Of a DNA stretch of 64,000 nucleotides, positions 38,450 to 51,387 are shown one piece after another (within the stretch, counting starts at the first letter, position 1; each line of letters starts with the position of its first letter). The DNA is taken from the NCBI GenBank assembly GCA_030867875.1, contig JAOWCC010001634.1:101783321-101847320 (forward strand), read 5' to 3'. A program made the position numbers and the translations under genes. Source of the DNA: Actinernus sp. WN-2022. Lineage: Eukaryota > Cnidaria > Anthozoa > Actiniaria > Actinernidae. Under the pieces are notes generated by a model. It saw only the letters and a list, made by a program, of their open reading frames with translations. It ran no database searches and had not been told where the DNA came from.

Positions 38450-41400
38450 ATGTATAATTCACTTGAATATCTACCTTTTTTTACTTTAAATGACAAAGAA
38501 CTAAGTTCTACTTTAGGTATATTGTCAAGAGATATTGATTTGGAGGCTGATTTGTATAATCTATTACCGAACCCTGACAAATTTGATGAGAATGACCCTG
38601 ACCTTATGCTGAACAATGCAGTTTCTAATTATTATTCCGCGCAAAAATTAAACACAGTATTAGACAATGCGGGAACGAAATCACTTTCCCTCTTTCACTG
38701 TAATATAAGAAGTTTACCCAAAAATTTAACTTTGATAAATGATTTAATGTACACGCTAGACTCCAAACCAAATATTTTGGCTGTTACCGAGACTCGACTA
38801 AATGAAAATACTGTAAATAACGTTGACATTTGTGGATATCAGTTTTATCATATTGATTCACCAACTGCAGCAGGTGGAGCCGCTATTTACGCTTCTCAAG
38901 ATTTAGAAACAATTCCTAGACCTGATATTAAGTTTAATACCGAGCTTGTTGAATCGTGTTGGATTGAAATTGATCCTCGCAGTAAAGCAAAAAATTCCAT
39001 CATTGTTGGTTGTATATATATTAGACACCCCAAATCAAATATCGAAATATTCACTGAACAGTTGGAAGAGTTGCTCAGGGATTTAAATCAACGTAAATAT
39101 GACATTTATATCTTGGGCGATATTAATATTGACTTTTTCAAATATACAAGCCATCCACCAACGGAGAAATATTTAGATATGCTTTATGCAAACAACATCA
39201 CTCCCGTTATTACTAAGCCGACTAGAATAACTGACCATACTAAGACTCTAATTGACCACATTTATACAAACACTTCGATCTCTCACATAACTTCCGGTAT
39301 CACATTAATCGACATATCTGATCATCTCCCAGTATTTTGTATTGCAAATACTACCGTCAAACGAAGTAATGAAAAAAAGTTCTACAGAGATTATAAACAA
39401 TATAACAAAGATGCATACTTAAAAGATATCCGAGAAATCGACTGGAACATTCTATTAAATGAAAACGCTGACCTAAATCTACGTACCGTAAAGGTGATAA
39501 ATACAATAAACGAGGTGGCAAATAAGCACGCGCCCGTCAGAGAAGTACCACGAAGTAGGCTAAAACAATTCACCAAACCATGGATTACAAACGGAATATT
39601 GAAATCGATCAAGAAAAAGCAAAAAAATGTATCAGACACATTTCCATAGTAATAACTTGCAAAAAATAAACCAATATAATAAATATTCTAATAGATTAAA
39701 CAATAAAATCCGAGAGCAAAAAACGATATTACAATATGCAATTTGAGAGATGCAAAAACAATTTGAAATCCACCTGGAAACTCATTGGAACGCTCATTAA
39801 GCGAAAAACAAAAGGTCAGTTATACCCTACTCGAATAATTAGAAATAATAAGACATATTCCAACAATCTTGACATAGCGAATCAATTTAACCAATATTTC
39901 GTTAACGTAGGCCCTAGTTTAGCTAATTCAATTAACCCAACGAATCTAAACCCTACTGATTATATTCATAACTCACCAGTCTCAAGTTTCGTAATGTCCC
40001 CTATCACTGAGACACAAGTCCTTGAGCTCTTTTTAGGCTTAGACGGCAACAAAGCATCTATTAATATCCCTAACAATTTGATCAAATCAGCAGCCCCGAT
40101 AATCTCGCCAATATTCACTTACATCTACAATGAATCTATTAGAACAGGCATTGTTCCGGATATTCTAAAAGTCTCAAGAATCACACCTATTTATAAAAGC
40201 GGCACTGTCACTGACCCTTTTAATTATCGACCAATATCCGTATTGTCACCCTTTGCAAAAGTTCTCGAAAAGCTAGTTTATAATCAATTGGAGTCTATTC
40301 TTGAAAAAAATAGCATAATCTTTAACTACCAATTTGGCTTTAGAAAAGGGCATTCAACAGAACAGGCAATCCTTGAAATTACTGACAATTTGAAAACTGC
40401 AATTGACAACAAGGAGACCACATGTGGTCTATTTTTAGATTTTTCCAAAGCTTTTGACACGGTTAATCATAACATTCTCCTCGCAAAATTACATAAATAT
40501 GGAATACGTGGCACGCCCTTATCTTGGTTTACTGATTATTTGAACAATCGTCAACAATATGTCAGAATAGGAAACACCGACTCGCATACACTTAGGATGA
40601 CTTGTGGGGTGCCACAGGATCAACGCTTGGACCACTCTTATTCTTACTTTACATAAACGACATGCCAAACTGCTCTAAGAAACTCTTTTCGAATTTTTGT
40701 AGACGATACTAATGTTTTCTACTCAAGTAAAAATATGAACGAGATTGAAAATGTAATGAATGAAGGGCTGGGAGATATATTTCGATACTGTGCTACAAAT
40801 AGACTCTCTATCAACATGAAAAAGACCAACTATATGCTATTAGCTCTCAAAGGAAAACAACTTCAAATATCCAAATTGAGAACATCGAACAAAAAGACCA
40901 TATCAAATATTTAGGAATATATATTGACAGACATATCAGTTGGGAACAACAGATTAAACATGCTAATTGCAAAATCGCAAAGAATACAGGTATTTTGAAC
41001 AAATTGAGATATCACGTTGATTTAAATATGCTGAAGCAACTCTACTATATACTCTAATCTACCCTTACATCAACTATGGTATCATGAGTTGGGGTAACAC
41101 ATACACTACCCATCTTACAAAACTTCGTACCTGCCAAAACAAATGTATCAGAAATATATTTTTTGCTTATAAAAGAGAAGACGCCACTCCCTATTTTAAT
41201 CTATTACGAATCCTCAAGCTCGACAACGTTTTAAAGTTGAAAATAGCGACTTTGACCTTTAAAATTATAAATAAAAAAGATACAGTTCCTTCTATATTCT
41301 CAAACACCATAAAAACAGCCGCAACATGTCACACTTACAACACCAGATTCGCTGCTAAGCAAAATTTTAGCAGACCAAAAGCTCGAACCAACTATGGAAT

Positions 41401-41524
41401 CCATACATTTAGATTTATTTCGTCTTCAATTTGGGAGTCAATCGATTACAATATAAAACAGTCAAAATCGTCCTACGCATTTTCAAAACAATACAAACAA
41501 TCACTTCTCCTTTCTCAAGTATAA
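38450..41524 (+). pseudogene. LINE ORF2 (endonuclease-reverse transcriptase), frameshifted
   Basis: The first ORF (38450-39649) is an APE-type endonuclease: FHCNIRSL, VTETRL, YILGDINID and ISDHLPV. Reverse transcriptase follows at 39736-40656 with FNYRPISVLSP, FGFRKGHSTEQ and LDFSKAFDTVNH. Near 40617 the frame breaks within GVPQ; the LGPLLFLLYINDMP block and the catalytic FVDDTN lie in other frames, and the C-terminal part is at 41084-41524. At least four frameshifts separate the pieces. The 3' UTR runs to about 41815 and ends in (CTGAA)n, the microsatellite tail of L2/CR1-type LINEs. It belongs with the interrupted ORF1. Confidence 0.85.
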
Positions 41525-41937
41525 ACTACTACAGACATGGGCTTTATTTTCATTATTTTCAATATTACTATTATATTAAGTTCCGGTTCACGTATCATTG
41601 AGTAATCTTTACGTCCAAATATTAACATCGCAGGCAGTGGTCAACTCGAAAGCCCTAATGCTACTTTGACCACTGCGCACGATTGATTTATCATATTTTC
41701 TCTCACTTATATTTACCTCTTATATTATCTTTCTAATACTCATAAACTGTAATATTTTTCTTTTTGAACATGTGCAAAATAAATCTGAACTGAACTGAAC
41801 TGAACTGAATTAATGATAATCAAAATATTTTAATTGGATTTTATTATCAATTTTAGCATTTAGTATCACACAATTGTATTTATATTTAGATTAGCATAAG
41901 ATTAGATTAGCATATTTTAATTAGGCACGGCTCTTAT

Positions 41938-42311
41938 TTAGATCAGTTTTATTAATGTTACTGTTAAGATTCCGTGGATAAATAATAAATATTGATTGAT
42001 TGACTGATTAATACCGCTGGCTATCGGAAATTCTCCACGGGGAGCGTCATTACATAAGTTGCTATGACAACAATCAATCTTGCAATATGCGCCTCGCTCC
42101 GCACACTTCTTCGACGCATCCACGCATTGTTCCTTCCTGCCACACATCTTGATATAGTGAGAGACGGTCGTGTTGCCGTGTGAACGTTGAATGATGTGTC
42201 CAGTAAGGCAGGTGTCGTAGTCCATGCCGCAGTTGGTCCAAGTAAGCTTGGTGTTGCAGTCCTTGAACGACTTTTGAGAAACACATATGTAACACTTGGG
42301 TAAAGACTGAG
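41938..42311 (-). CDS. Ly6/uPAR (LU) domain exon
   Basis: Behind a good acceptor (TCTCTTCCACAG, exon from 42311) the minus strand reads a complete three-finger LU domain. It has KCYICVS, spaced cysteines through TNCGMDYDTC, KMCGRKEQC, KKCAERGAYC, and the closing CCHSNLCND. Eleven cysteines, the N-terminal CxxC and the final CCxxxxCN are family hallmarks. After the domain a hydrophobic tail could be a GPI signal, but it overlaps an AATAAA and a CAAT-type microsatellite, so the true 3' end is uncertain. The exon starts with two bases of a split codon (phase 1), which suits the signal-peptide exon at 61530-61617. Role: cell-surface or secreted ligand-binding protein. Confidence 0.6.
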
Positions 42312-42659
42312 CTGTGGAAGAGATAATGATTCGCTAATCAGTGAATTTTCTCTAGTTAACGTTCGACATCTTCTGTGCCCTCTTTTCAAGTGTAATAGTC
42401 AAGTTTCGCAGACGAGGTTACCGCTGGATGCGATCACTGCAGACCCATTTACTCAACATTAGCCTCTTCTTGATGTTAAATATTCATAAATACCAGCGGC
42501 AAGATGGGCTTTTTACAACTCCGTGTATTGTGGTAGTTTCAGATTCTGCACCTTCTCGCTGTACTTATGAATATTTTACATCGGAATGAGGCTAACGTTG
42601 AGTTAGTGCGCCTGTAGTCATCGTACACAGCGGTATTTTGATTTTTATCTTTGATCGGA

Positions 42660-42790
42660 CGGCCGGGGCAGCGCAAGTGGTCAAGCGCTTTGCCTCTCAC
42701 CGCTGTGGCCTGGGTTCGAGCCTTGGTAACATGTGAGTTATGTTTGACGGTATCTCTCTCTTGCATCGAAGGTTTTCTCCGGGTTTCTCC
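42660..42790 (+). repeat. tRNA-derived SINE head (family C)
   Basis: GGCCGGGGCAGCGCAAGTGG and CAAGCGCTTTGCC are followed by a box B-like GGGTTCGAGCC, as in Leu/Ser tRNA-derived SINEs. The flanking TIR element begins right after it. Confidence 0.5.
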
Positions 42791-42824
42791 GGTTTTCCTG
42801 ACTCCACAAAAATCAACACGCTAA

Positions 42825-43041
42825 GGGTGCGTTCGATTGATCGTATTCCAGAATAGGAATAGATGGAATAGTCTCTGGAAATCACTGGTTCGGGCATATT
42901 TTGGTAAGGTATAAATTCTTGCTGATATATGATATTCAGGATACATTTAGTATTCCAGTGGCTAAAAAATTCCAGGATAAGCGATTTGTAGTGATTATTC
43001 TGTGTATTCTTATTCCGGAATACGGTCAATCGAACGCACCC
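42825..43041. mobile_element. 217-bp MITE
   Basis: GGGTGCGTTCGATTGA with CGTATTCC is mirrored at the right end as GGAATACGGTCAATCGAACG with CACCC. The target duplication is unclear. No coding capacity. Confidence 0.6.
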
Positions 43042-43224
43042 TAGCTACAATAGACCCCTCCAAAAACAGATGTGAGATGTGAAAATGACTTTTTTATATC
43101 GATTTTTTATGTACTTTTGATTGTACACACATTTTAATATTTTTACCAACAGACTTTAGATTGTTACAGTTTTTTCTTGTGCGGGACACACATTGATAAC
43201 AACATTTTGTACATTATTGAAGAA

Positions 43225-43612
43225 CGTAGTCCCTTTTCATTTACACAAATATACACATACTGTAAGTACATTTTAGTGGAATAATGCTAATAATAGTACC
43301 TTCAATGATGGGATGTTGTTGAAATTATATTTTCAACTCGCCAAACCTAAATTAAAAGCAATCTGAAAATGTATCTAAAGGATATATTTGTCTATTTTAG
43401 GGCAGTAATGAACAAATATATATTTGAGATACATTTCCTAATATACCATTGCGACTGAAATATATCTTTTAGATGTCTTGGGGGTCAGGTCAATCTCAAA
43501 AATATATTTCATCAACATCCCATAATTGTAGGTACTAATATTAGCATTATTTCACTAAAATGTACTTACAGTATATAGGTATTTATGTATAAATGTAAAG
43601 GGACTACGTTCT
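43225..43612. mobile_element. Foldback MITE
   Basis: GAACGTAGTCCCTTTTCATTT, further words such as ACTGTAAGTACATTTTAGTG, and GATGGGATGTTGTTGAAATT all recur inverted in the right half, giving arms of about 140 bp. No coding capacity. Confidence 0.65.
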
Positions 43613-43774
43613 ATACTATATATATATAATAATTTTTTTTAAACTTTAAAAATGGAAAAAATAAATAAAACTGTAGGTTACTATTGTTTTGGGCTATTGT
43701 CTAGGCCAAAACAATAGGCCAAACAATGGATATTAAAGTATTTATATTATGTTCTGCTGGACAACCTATTTGGG

Positions 43775-44400
43775 ATTGACTATATATGTAGCGAATTGCA
43801 AAAATGTTGTCAAACCCAACTATATCACTATATCGGATGCATTGTTGGAAGGATCACTCACGTCACTCGACTCTAACCCGTTGACCCGCTCACGAGACCG
43901 ACGCAGTAATAGGCCATATATATATAGCGCCATATACCACTGTCTCATGGCGCTTTACATTTTACTGACATATCCCGTCAGTGAATTTTTCGGACTGCTA
44001 TTACGGCGCTAAAGGCTGCCACACAGTTTACAATGTTGAGTGTGTGGTTAGTGCAATGGCCAGGCTGCTGTACCGGGTGACAATCCCCTTCTCTTTTTCG
44101 AGTAGTACAACAGGTTCTTTCACGTCCCCTTCAATACTGATTAGAAGTAGGAGACAAGGCCAACGGCTTATAAACGTCCCTGCCCAAGGACGCGGTCGGG
44201 TTCGAAACCCCGACCTCCCGCACTCTAGACCGTGCTCTACCAACTGAGCTAACCAGTGAGGCGGTTGGCTACCTTTAGCGTGCATCTGAGGGTTTTGGAG
44301 GAAGTTACCAAAATAAATTGTTCCTACTTTAGTATTTCCAAGATACCTAAATTTTGTTCACCTGTTTAAGTCGTATTAATTGGAACATCCTCACACGAGT
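43775..44400. repeat. Host repeat copy X, interrupted by a SINE
   Basis: The two outer parts (about 43775-43910 and 44268-44400) match, inverted, the parts of copy Y at 52158-52390 and 49470-49500. Copy Y shows the uninterrupted sequence at the SINE site, and this copy shows the uninterrupted sequence at the site where copy Y holds two TTAA elements. Confidence 0.6.
43911..44267 (-). repeat. tRNA-derived SINE (family A)
   Basis: On the minus strand a tRNA-like head with box A (TGGTTAGCTCAGTTGG) and box B (GGTTTCGAACCC) is followed by a body and the 3' sequence GGCGCTATATATATATGGCC, shared with the fragment at 22849-22945. The head is not expected to be a functional tRNA gene. Confidence 0.65.
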
Positions 44401-44639
44401 GGAACAAACAAAACACAGTCAAAGCAAAATGTAAAATGATATAATAGCATCTGTTCTTTTATTTTCATTAATTTGACTTAGTTGAACTTCTATAGCAACT
44501 ACATAATTCATTAACTTCCCCAAATTCATAAACTGACACCACTGATAGTTTTACCTCATCGTGAGTGACAAAAGTATTGAACAACGATGTGAACAACTGC
44601 TCTTTGGCATGGCTGAAGTCTTATTTATAAAACAGGCGT

Positions 44640-45410
44640 CAACTTGTTACTTTAGCTGGGATATAGAGTCGGATATGGCCTATGTAAAGCATGTAGTGCC
44701 CCAAGGTAGCACCTTGGCCCTCTCTTGTTTATAATCTTTATAAATGACTTGCCTCTGCACGTGAGTTCATCGCAGATTGATCTGTACGCAGATGATACGA
44801 CCATTACATCGTCTGCAGATTGTAAGGGAGTCATGAAATTGCAGGAAACGCTTAACAGATCCGTCGCAGAGGTCGTAGATTGGGCGACAACTAACAAGCT
44901 TCCTCTTGACCAAAAAAAAACCAAGGTCCTGCTAGTCACAGGAAAGCGCCTCTCCTCTAAAATGGACTGTGTACCAGCTGTTACCGCATATCGATAAACT
45001 TAGTAAAAAACTCTCGCAACGTATAGGTATCTTAAGGAAAATTAGAAGCTGTTTACCTTAATCTTATTCTATAATAGTATGATAAGGCCTATAATGAATC
45101 ATGTAAATGTTATCTGGATAAGTTGTGATAAAGTAAGTTTAGGCAGAGTGCTGAAGCTACAAAAGCGAGCTATTGTATAGTTAGCAGTCTGTTATTTTCT
45201 ATTTCATTATTAATATTTTAATAATAGTATAATAATATTTTAATGAAGTTGTGTATTTATTTCGTTTTTATCTTATATATAGTTTTGAAATTTAGCTTTT
45301 TGTATAACTAGTTTGTATTGTCAGTTATTGAGGGCCACAAGTTTGTTAGCTTTGCTATTTAGTGCTACCCTCTTTAAATAAAGACTTTATTATTATTATT
45401 ATTATTATTC
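44640..45410 (+). pseudogene. CR1-like LINE 3' fragment
   Basis: The reverse transcriptase VPQGS block is followed by FIIFINDLPLHVSSSQIDLY and the catalytic YADDTTI, then VDWATTNKLPLDQKKTKVLL. Frames break after about 44997 and decay into stops. The 3' end carries AATAAAGACTTT and an (ATT)n tail. It is related to the fragment at 63340-64000, which shares the TNKLPL segment. Confidence 0.75.
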
Positions 45411-45510
45411 AGTGCTATTGAACGGGTGACTGAATACAGAGGAATTTGAAACTGACGCACTAATGAAATGTATGATTTTGCTCATAATTAGAAAGCTCTG
45501 AGGACTAAAT

Positions 45511-46153
45511 CCAACCTCGTCCCCAGGGTCTTCTCGGTCAGATCCAAGATGGCGGCTACTCAGAGAGAAGACCCTGGTAAAGGCTGGATCACGTGATCAA
45601 ATACTCCCAGATTTTGGGAGTATTTTGTCACGTGATTTGACGATCTAAGATGGCGGCCAAGCTAAATATGGGAATAGTTCATGACGTGTACAAACCATAG
45701 GTATCCCAATCCGGAGTGAGCGAGAAGCGATTAACGGTATTTCCACGCGGCGAACGATGCAGTGAAAACAGGTCTTCTAAATGGCTCGAAATGGAGTTTA
45801 CTTGGATAAAGAACCAGTGGAAAGGTATCACAAAGCTACCAGGATGTATCTAAGCTAGAAGAGAATCCTAAAAAGCCGTTCATTTTCCGTTAGCGTTGAA
45901 GCTCTATCTACACAACGTGTTTTAAGGTTATTTAAAATCGTTTTATTGATAAAATTTGAGCAATCTAAACTATATACAAGTTCATCTCTTTGGACTCGAT
46001 CCGTTTGGCCAATAAAAAGCATTGTTAGAACAAACCTTGCGTCATAATCGAAGATCCAATCAGAATACGTGACAGTTCAGCCTTTACCAGGGTCTTCTCT
46101 CTGAGTAGCCGCCATCTTGGATCTGACCGAGAAGACCCTGGGGACGAGGTTGG
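45511..46153. mobile_element. 643-bp TIR element with ACTAAAT duplication
   Basis: TIRs of about 85 bp start CCAACCTCGTCCCCAGGG and include GATCCAAGATGGCGGC. ACTAAAT is repeated at 45504-45510 and 46154-46160. No transposase. The 7-bp duplication matches in size those of the elements at 13788 and 46179. Confidence 0.75.
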
Positions 46154-46816
46154 ACTAAATCTATGAGTGATGTTGAATCACAGGCAGCCCAAGCTAATTA
46201 TTTTTACAAGGAATGTATGGGAATTTTTAGAACAAATCTAAAACTGTACTAAAATGATCAATAAAGTCATGAAATCTTACCTGTGTGTTGTGAGGTTGTT
46301 CATCTTCATCACTGATGTGTTTATGTCTGGTTTGAGGCACTTCTGTTTTTTTCCCTGCCCTATATAAATATTGAGAAGGAGGGAAACACAAGACGCCATT
46401 AGTCCATGTGGCGACTCTTCGAGGCCTCGTAATTCTTCGAAAATCCAAACTTTCAGCATTTTACCTCCAGAAACCATTTCTTGCATTGAACGTGGCTTTT
46501 CTTCGGGAGCAGTGACGAACGAGTGCCGAAGGAATCCGACACCTCCGTGTTTTTTTCGAGGAGACTCGGAGAACGAAGTCATTGTGCTCAATCGACCAAT
46601 CGCTGAACGGTGAAATCTGCAGGGCAGACACCACGAACTTTTCAAATGGAAATTCAAGGCATATCAGCCATTAGAAGAGCGTAATGGGAATGGACAATTT
46701 TACTTTTTATTGAATCGTCAAATACAGTAGCGGAAATGCCACTAGAACACACCACTACAATATTCCGTCCAAGGTTTTTCAGACGCGTTACGGTTTCGTT
46801 TACTCAACAGGATATT

Positions 46817-47230
46817 ACTGAATAGGCGAATCCTTGCTGACGTCATTGTTTACATTTTTGCCTCATTAGCATAAATTAAACTTCAAGCTACAAACAAACA
46901 GACTATATCAGTTGAAAGAGGATTTTAAACTGAGTAACCACCGAAAATTTGAGATTGATATGTTAAATATTTACGGTGAAATTGACTTTTCAAAACTATA
47001 AAATAAGCTGGGGGCAAGAGTTGCTGACAGCCATACATTCATTGTAAATTTTGAGCTTTTTAAACGCTCATTCCTCAAAATATATTTATCATATCACTCT
47101 CAAATTTTCGGTGATTATCAAGTGTGACAATCTCTTTCGATTTATGGACTCTGTTTGTTTGTATGTACGTCGCTTGAAGTTTGATGTATGCTAATGAGGA
47201 AAAAACGTAAACAAGGATTCGTCTATAGGG
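46817..47230. mobile_element. Foldback MITE nested in the 3-kb element
   Basis: GGCGAATCCTTG, GCCTCATTAGCAT, AAACTTCAAGC and AACAAACAGA recur as inverted partners near 47145-47230. The centre is AT-rich. Confidence 0.5.
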
Positions 47231-47553
47231 ACTTTAAGCAATGTCTTCGACGACAGCATAAAACAATAGCCTTAATTGCAAAATACAATAGCTGCACGTG
47301 AAAATGCACCGTTCTATGCAAAAACGCAACGTGAAAACCCAAATTGTACGTTTTAAAGAGAACGCGAACGCATAAGAAAGTAAATCAATCCGTTTTTCGT
47401 TCGGCGTGAACGGAACTAGTATACTCTATTTATCGAAAATCTGGTTGTGAAAAACAATTCAAGGCGAACAAGGGAAATATTAGACACCGAATTTCGGGAG
47501 AAAACACTTTTCTATGTCCCGTCGTCATTGCCGTCGCCGTCCTGGTTGCTTAA

Positions 47554-48281
47554 AGGGATACCCGAGTGAAAAACACATTGGGGCTCAAAAGAATCTTCAA
47601 CATGTTCTTCGTTCAGAAAATGTATTAAAATTTGATCAAAGGTTTTTAGTATTAAGAACGAGCACCTCAAAGTTGGCCCCACGAAGACATGGGCGCCGCC
47701 ATCTTTGTTTGCATTTACGGAAGTGACGTCACTTCGTCCCACCAGCGTTCTCACTCTCTCACTTATTAGGTGTTTTTAGGATGATAAACGCCTTAACTGT
47801 ACCTCACATACATTGTAGTTCTTATACTTATTCAGAAGTCACTCGAGTCTTTTAAGCCATGTTGTTTTGCTGTTATTAAATGGCAGTTACGAGACCTTGT
47901 TGTTCGTCTGATAATTTCTCGCCTTCCCAATGCTTTTCTTCCTCTTCCCAGTCTTCTGAACTTTTCTCATAATGTCGTCTTCATCATAATTCCGGTTTCT
48001 GTAAGAATTCCTCTGCAATCTCGATGAAAATATATCCACTTTAATTCCGAGCGTGTGAAAATCATACAAAGACAAGTAGCCGCGATACGCTGGTGGGACG
48101 AAGTGACGTCACTTCCGTAAATGCAAACAAAGATGGCGGCGTCCATGTCTTCGTGGGGCCAACTTTGAGGTGCTCGTTCTTAATACTAAAAACGTTTGAT
48201 CAAATTTTAATACATTTTCTGAACAAAGAACATGTTGAAGATTCTTTTGAGCCCCAATGTGTTTTTCACTCGGGTATCCCT
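47554..48281. mobile_element. 728-bp TTAA element with 200-bp TIRs
   Basis: Ends AGGGATACCCGAGTGAAAAA and its inverse are flanked by TTAA (47550-47553 and 48282-48285). The arms share about 200 bp, including GGAAGTGACGTCACTTCG. No transposase. Confidence 0.75.
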
Positions 48282-49500
48282 TTAAAGTCCCTAATATGTC
48301 CTACTCATCTGTTAGGCTCCAGGAAAGATAAGGGTTAATACGAGTTCTCACTGACCTATTTGTCACACCATATTCTAGCCGCTACACGGACGTATTTTTT
48401 CACTCTCATATTGTAGTCAGTTCAACAAAATCGTCTATAACAAATTCTTGAACAATTTACCTTGGTTCCATTTTTGGTTATTTTTATACATTTGAAACAG
48501 CTTTTGAAGAGAACTAAATCAAGAAATCGACTACATTTCTATTTGACATTTACTTCACCTATTGTTTGCTGAAAAGTTCGTGGGTCTGCCCTCCAGATTT
48601 CACCGTTCAGCGATTGGTCGATTGAGCACAATAACTTCGTTCTCCGAATCCCCTCGAAAAAACACGGAGATGTTGGATTCCTTCGGCACTCGTTCGTCAC
48701 TGCTTCCAAAGTAAAGTCATGTTCAACCACAGGCTGCCTGTGGTTCAACTAGCACAGGCTGCAGCCCATGAAAAAAATGTCAAGTTGACGGTACCCCAGC
48801 TCGTTACTGCTAGATTAGCTGCAGAAACTTTCGAATTTTAGTACTTACAAAGCGAGTGCCAGAGCAGTGTAAGAAAGGGTTTCTGGAGGTAAGATGCTGA
48901 AAATTTAGATTTTCGAAGAATTACGAGGCCTCGAAGAGTCGCCGCATGGACTAATGGCGTCTCGTGTTTCCCGACTTCTCGATATTTATATATGGGAGGA
49001 AAAAAACCCAGAAGTGCCTCAAACCAGAAATAAACACATCAGTGATGAAGAGGAACAACTGCACAACACACAGGTAAGATGTTATGACTTTATTGATCAT
49101 TTTAGTACAGTTTTAGATTTTTTCTAAACATTCCCATACATTCCTTGTGAAGCTTGGGCTGCCTGTGGTTGAATTAAGTTTCAACCAAGCTACGTTTCCA
49201 AAACGTATTCATGAAACGAAATGAAATTTCACATCGTGTTCTATATACGCTGAACTCACGAACGAGATCAAAGTGTTCAGACCTTCAACGAAATATCTCA
49301 ATTGAATTTTAAAGTCTTAGCTGGATTGAGCTGTTTTTTAGTAGGAAGGGCTTAAAGTCATCTGGTATAGATATATATAAGTACCTTCTCGATGATGAAG
49401 TGGAAAAAACTTTATTCTGGCCACAGCCATTGCGCTTCATGCATAGATCGTGACGCTCATAACTGTGAGATGTGAGGATGTCCCAATTAATACAACTTAA

Positions 49501-51383
49501 GGTGGCCCGCGGCTATTTATTTTGGCAACGAGGGTATTTTTAAATCGCGTTTTTGAATAGCTAAACATTATCCGATTTCTGAGATTTTTTTGACTTTTAA
49601 TAAAGAATCCTCGAATTTTATAAAAAGTACAATTAGAAAGTGATTAACAAAGAACTGCTGAAGATATAAGCGATTTTCCAAAACGTTGTTTTCTAGGAAA
49701 GAGCGTATATTTCAAAACCCAAGAGATGGATTTGTTCCATTTTACTTTCAACGAGTGCCCAACCTCCAAGGTCTGTGACAGGCAAGTTTCAGGTTAATCG
49801 GCACCATACAAGTTTCTCAGCAAACGGCTGATCAATTTTAACCTTAAAATGTTATGCTCATGCATCTGGTTCAACTGCCGGAGAAATATTACGGTAATAA
49901 TTAAATCGTACATACCATATGGAAGTTCAATACCACTTGAAACTTCTGTGCCAAAGGCAAGAAGATCGGAAACTGTAACTAACGTTATGCGGCGAACGAA
50001 GTAAGATAGGTTATTGCTGAATATTTGCGAAAATCGAGAAATTTGTATTCTTTCGGCGTCAAAAAAATTCACCCAATTGTTTTTCTTAAGTTCCTAATAT
50101 GACTTACAGTAGCATATTTTAAAGTACCTTACCGAGTTTCAGCGCGCTTTGACCATACGCTTTTGAGAAATAAAGGCTGTAAACTTCAGCTTGTGCGAGA
50201 CTTCTAAAATCTTAATGCTTGGAAAACCCCTCATGTTCGCTAATTTATTCAATGGGTTTGTTTTGAATTTCCGCACGGGTTCTGCCACTTGGGAATCGCG
50301 AGGCAAGGAATAATTAAAATTATTGTTGAAATTAAAATGAGGATTACATTGTAATTCATGGAACTGTGTGCAGTAACCCATGAAACAGGTGTTACGTGTT
50401 ATGTCCACATGGTAGTAAGTAGCGACGAGGGGAGAACATTTGAAGAACGTTTCCACAGTAGGATACTCCTTGGCACCAAAACATTACTCAGCCTGGAACT
50501 ATTATTACAAATACTTACTACACTTGCAAAATTAATCCTCATTTTAATTTCAACATTAATTTTAATTATTCCTTGCCTCGCGATTCCCAAGTGGCAGAAC
50601 CCGTGCGGAAATTCAAAACAAACCCATTGAATAAATTAGCGAACATGAGGGGTTTTCCAAGCATTTAGATTTTAGAAGTCTCGCACAAGCTGAAGTTTAC
50701 AGCCTTTATTCCTCAAAAGCGTATGGTCAAAGCGCGCTGAAACTCGGTAAGGTACTTTAAAATATGCTACTGTAAGTCATATTAGGAACTTAAGAAAAAC
50801 AATTGGGTGAATTTTTTTGACGCCGAAAGAATACAAATTTCTCGATTTTCGCAAATATTCAGCAATAACCTATCTTACTTCGTTCGCCGCATAACGTTAG
50901 TTGCAGTTTTCCGATCTTCTTGCCTTTGGGACAGAAGTTTCAAGTGGTCATGATTGAACTTCCATATGGTATATACGATTTAATTAGTACCGTAATATTT
51001 CTCCGGCAGTTGAACCAGATGCCTGAGCATAATAGTTTAAGGTTAAAATTGATCAGCCGTTTGCTGAGAAACTTGTATGGTGCCGATTAACCTGAGACTT
51101 GCCTGTCACAGACCATGGAGGTTGTGCACTCGTTGAAAGTAAAATGGAACAAATCCATCTTTTGGGTTTTGAAATTTACGCTCTTTCCTAAAAAACAACG
51201 TTTCGGAAAATCGCTTATATCTTCAGCAATTCTTTGTTAATCACTTTCTAATTGTACTTTTTATAAAATTCGAGGATTCGTTATTAAAAGTTCGAAAAAT
51301 CTCAGAAATCGGATAATGTTTAGCTATTCAAAAACGCGATTAAAAAAGACCCCCATTGTCAAAATAAATAGCCGCGGGCCACC
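49501..51383. mobile_element. Second copy of the 1.9-kb TTAA foldback element
   Basis: The same ends (GGTGGCCCGCGGCTATTTAT) and arms as at 10285-12164, flanked by TTAA at 49497-49500 and 51384-51387. The right TTAA is also the left flank of the next element. The two copies remain closely similar, which suggests recent spread. Confidence 0.8.
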
Positions 51384-51387
51384 TTAA

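Larger units (their letters stand above)
46179..49167. mobile_element. 3-kb TIR element with GTTGAAT duplication, hosting two others
   Basis: The ends CACAGGCAGCCCAAGCT and AGCTTGGGCTGCCTGTG are inverted, flanked by GTTGAAT at 46172-46178 and 49168-49174. The arms match for about 480 bp or more (for example GAGGCCTCGTAATTCTTCGA near 46430 and its inverse near 48920). The middle contains a foldback at 46817-47230 and a TTAA element at 47554-48281. No transposase is seen. A related element lies at 60445-60975. Confidence 0.75.

Noticed and set aside
43749..44012. Plus-strand 87-codon ORF
   Set aside because: It spans repeat copy X and the antisense SINE and has no coding signal.
44195..44268. 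Functional tRNA gene on the minus strand
   Set aside because: The tRNA-like head is fused to a SINE body found elsewhere, and the cloverleaf is incomplete.
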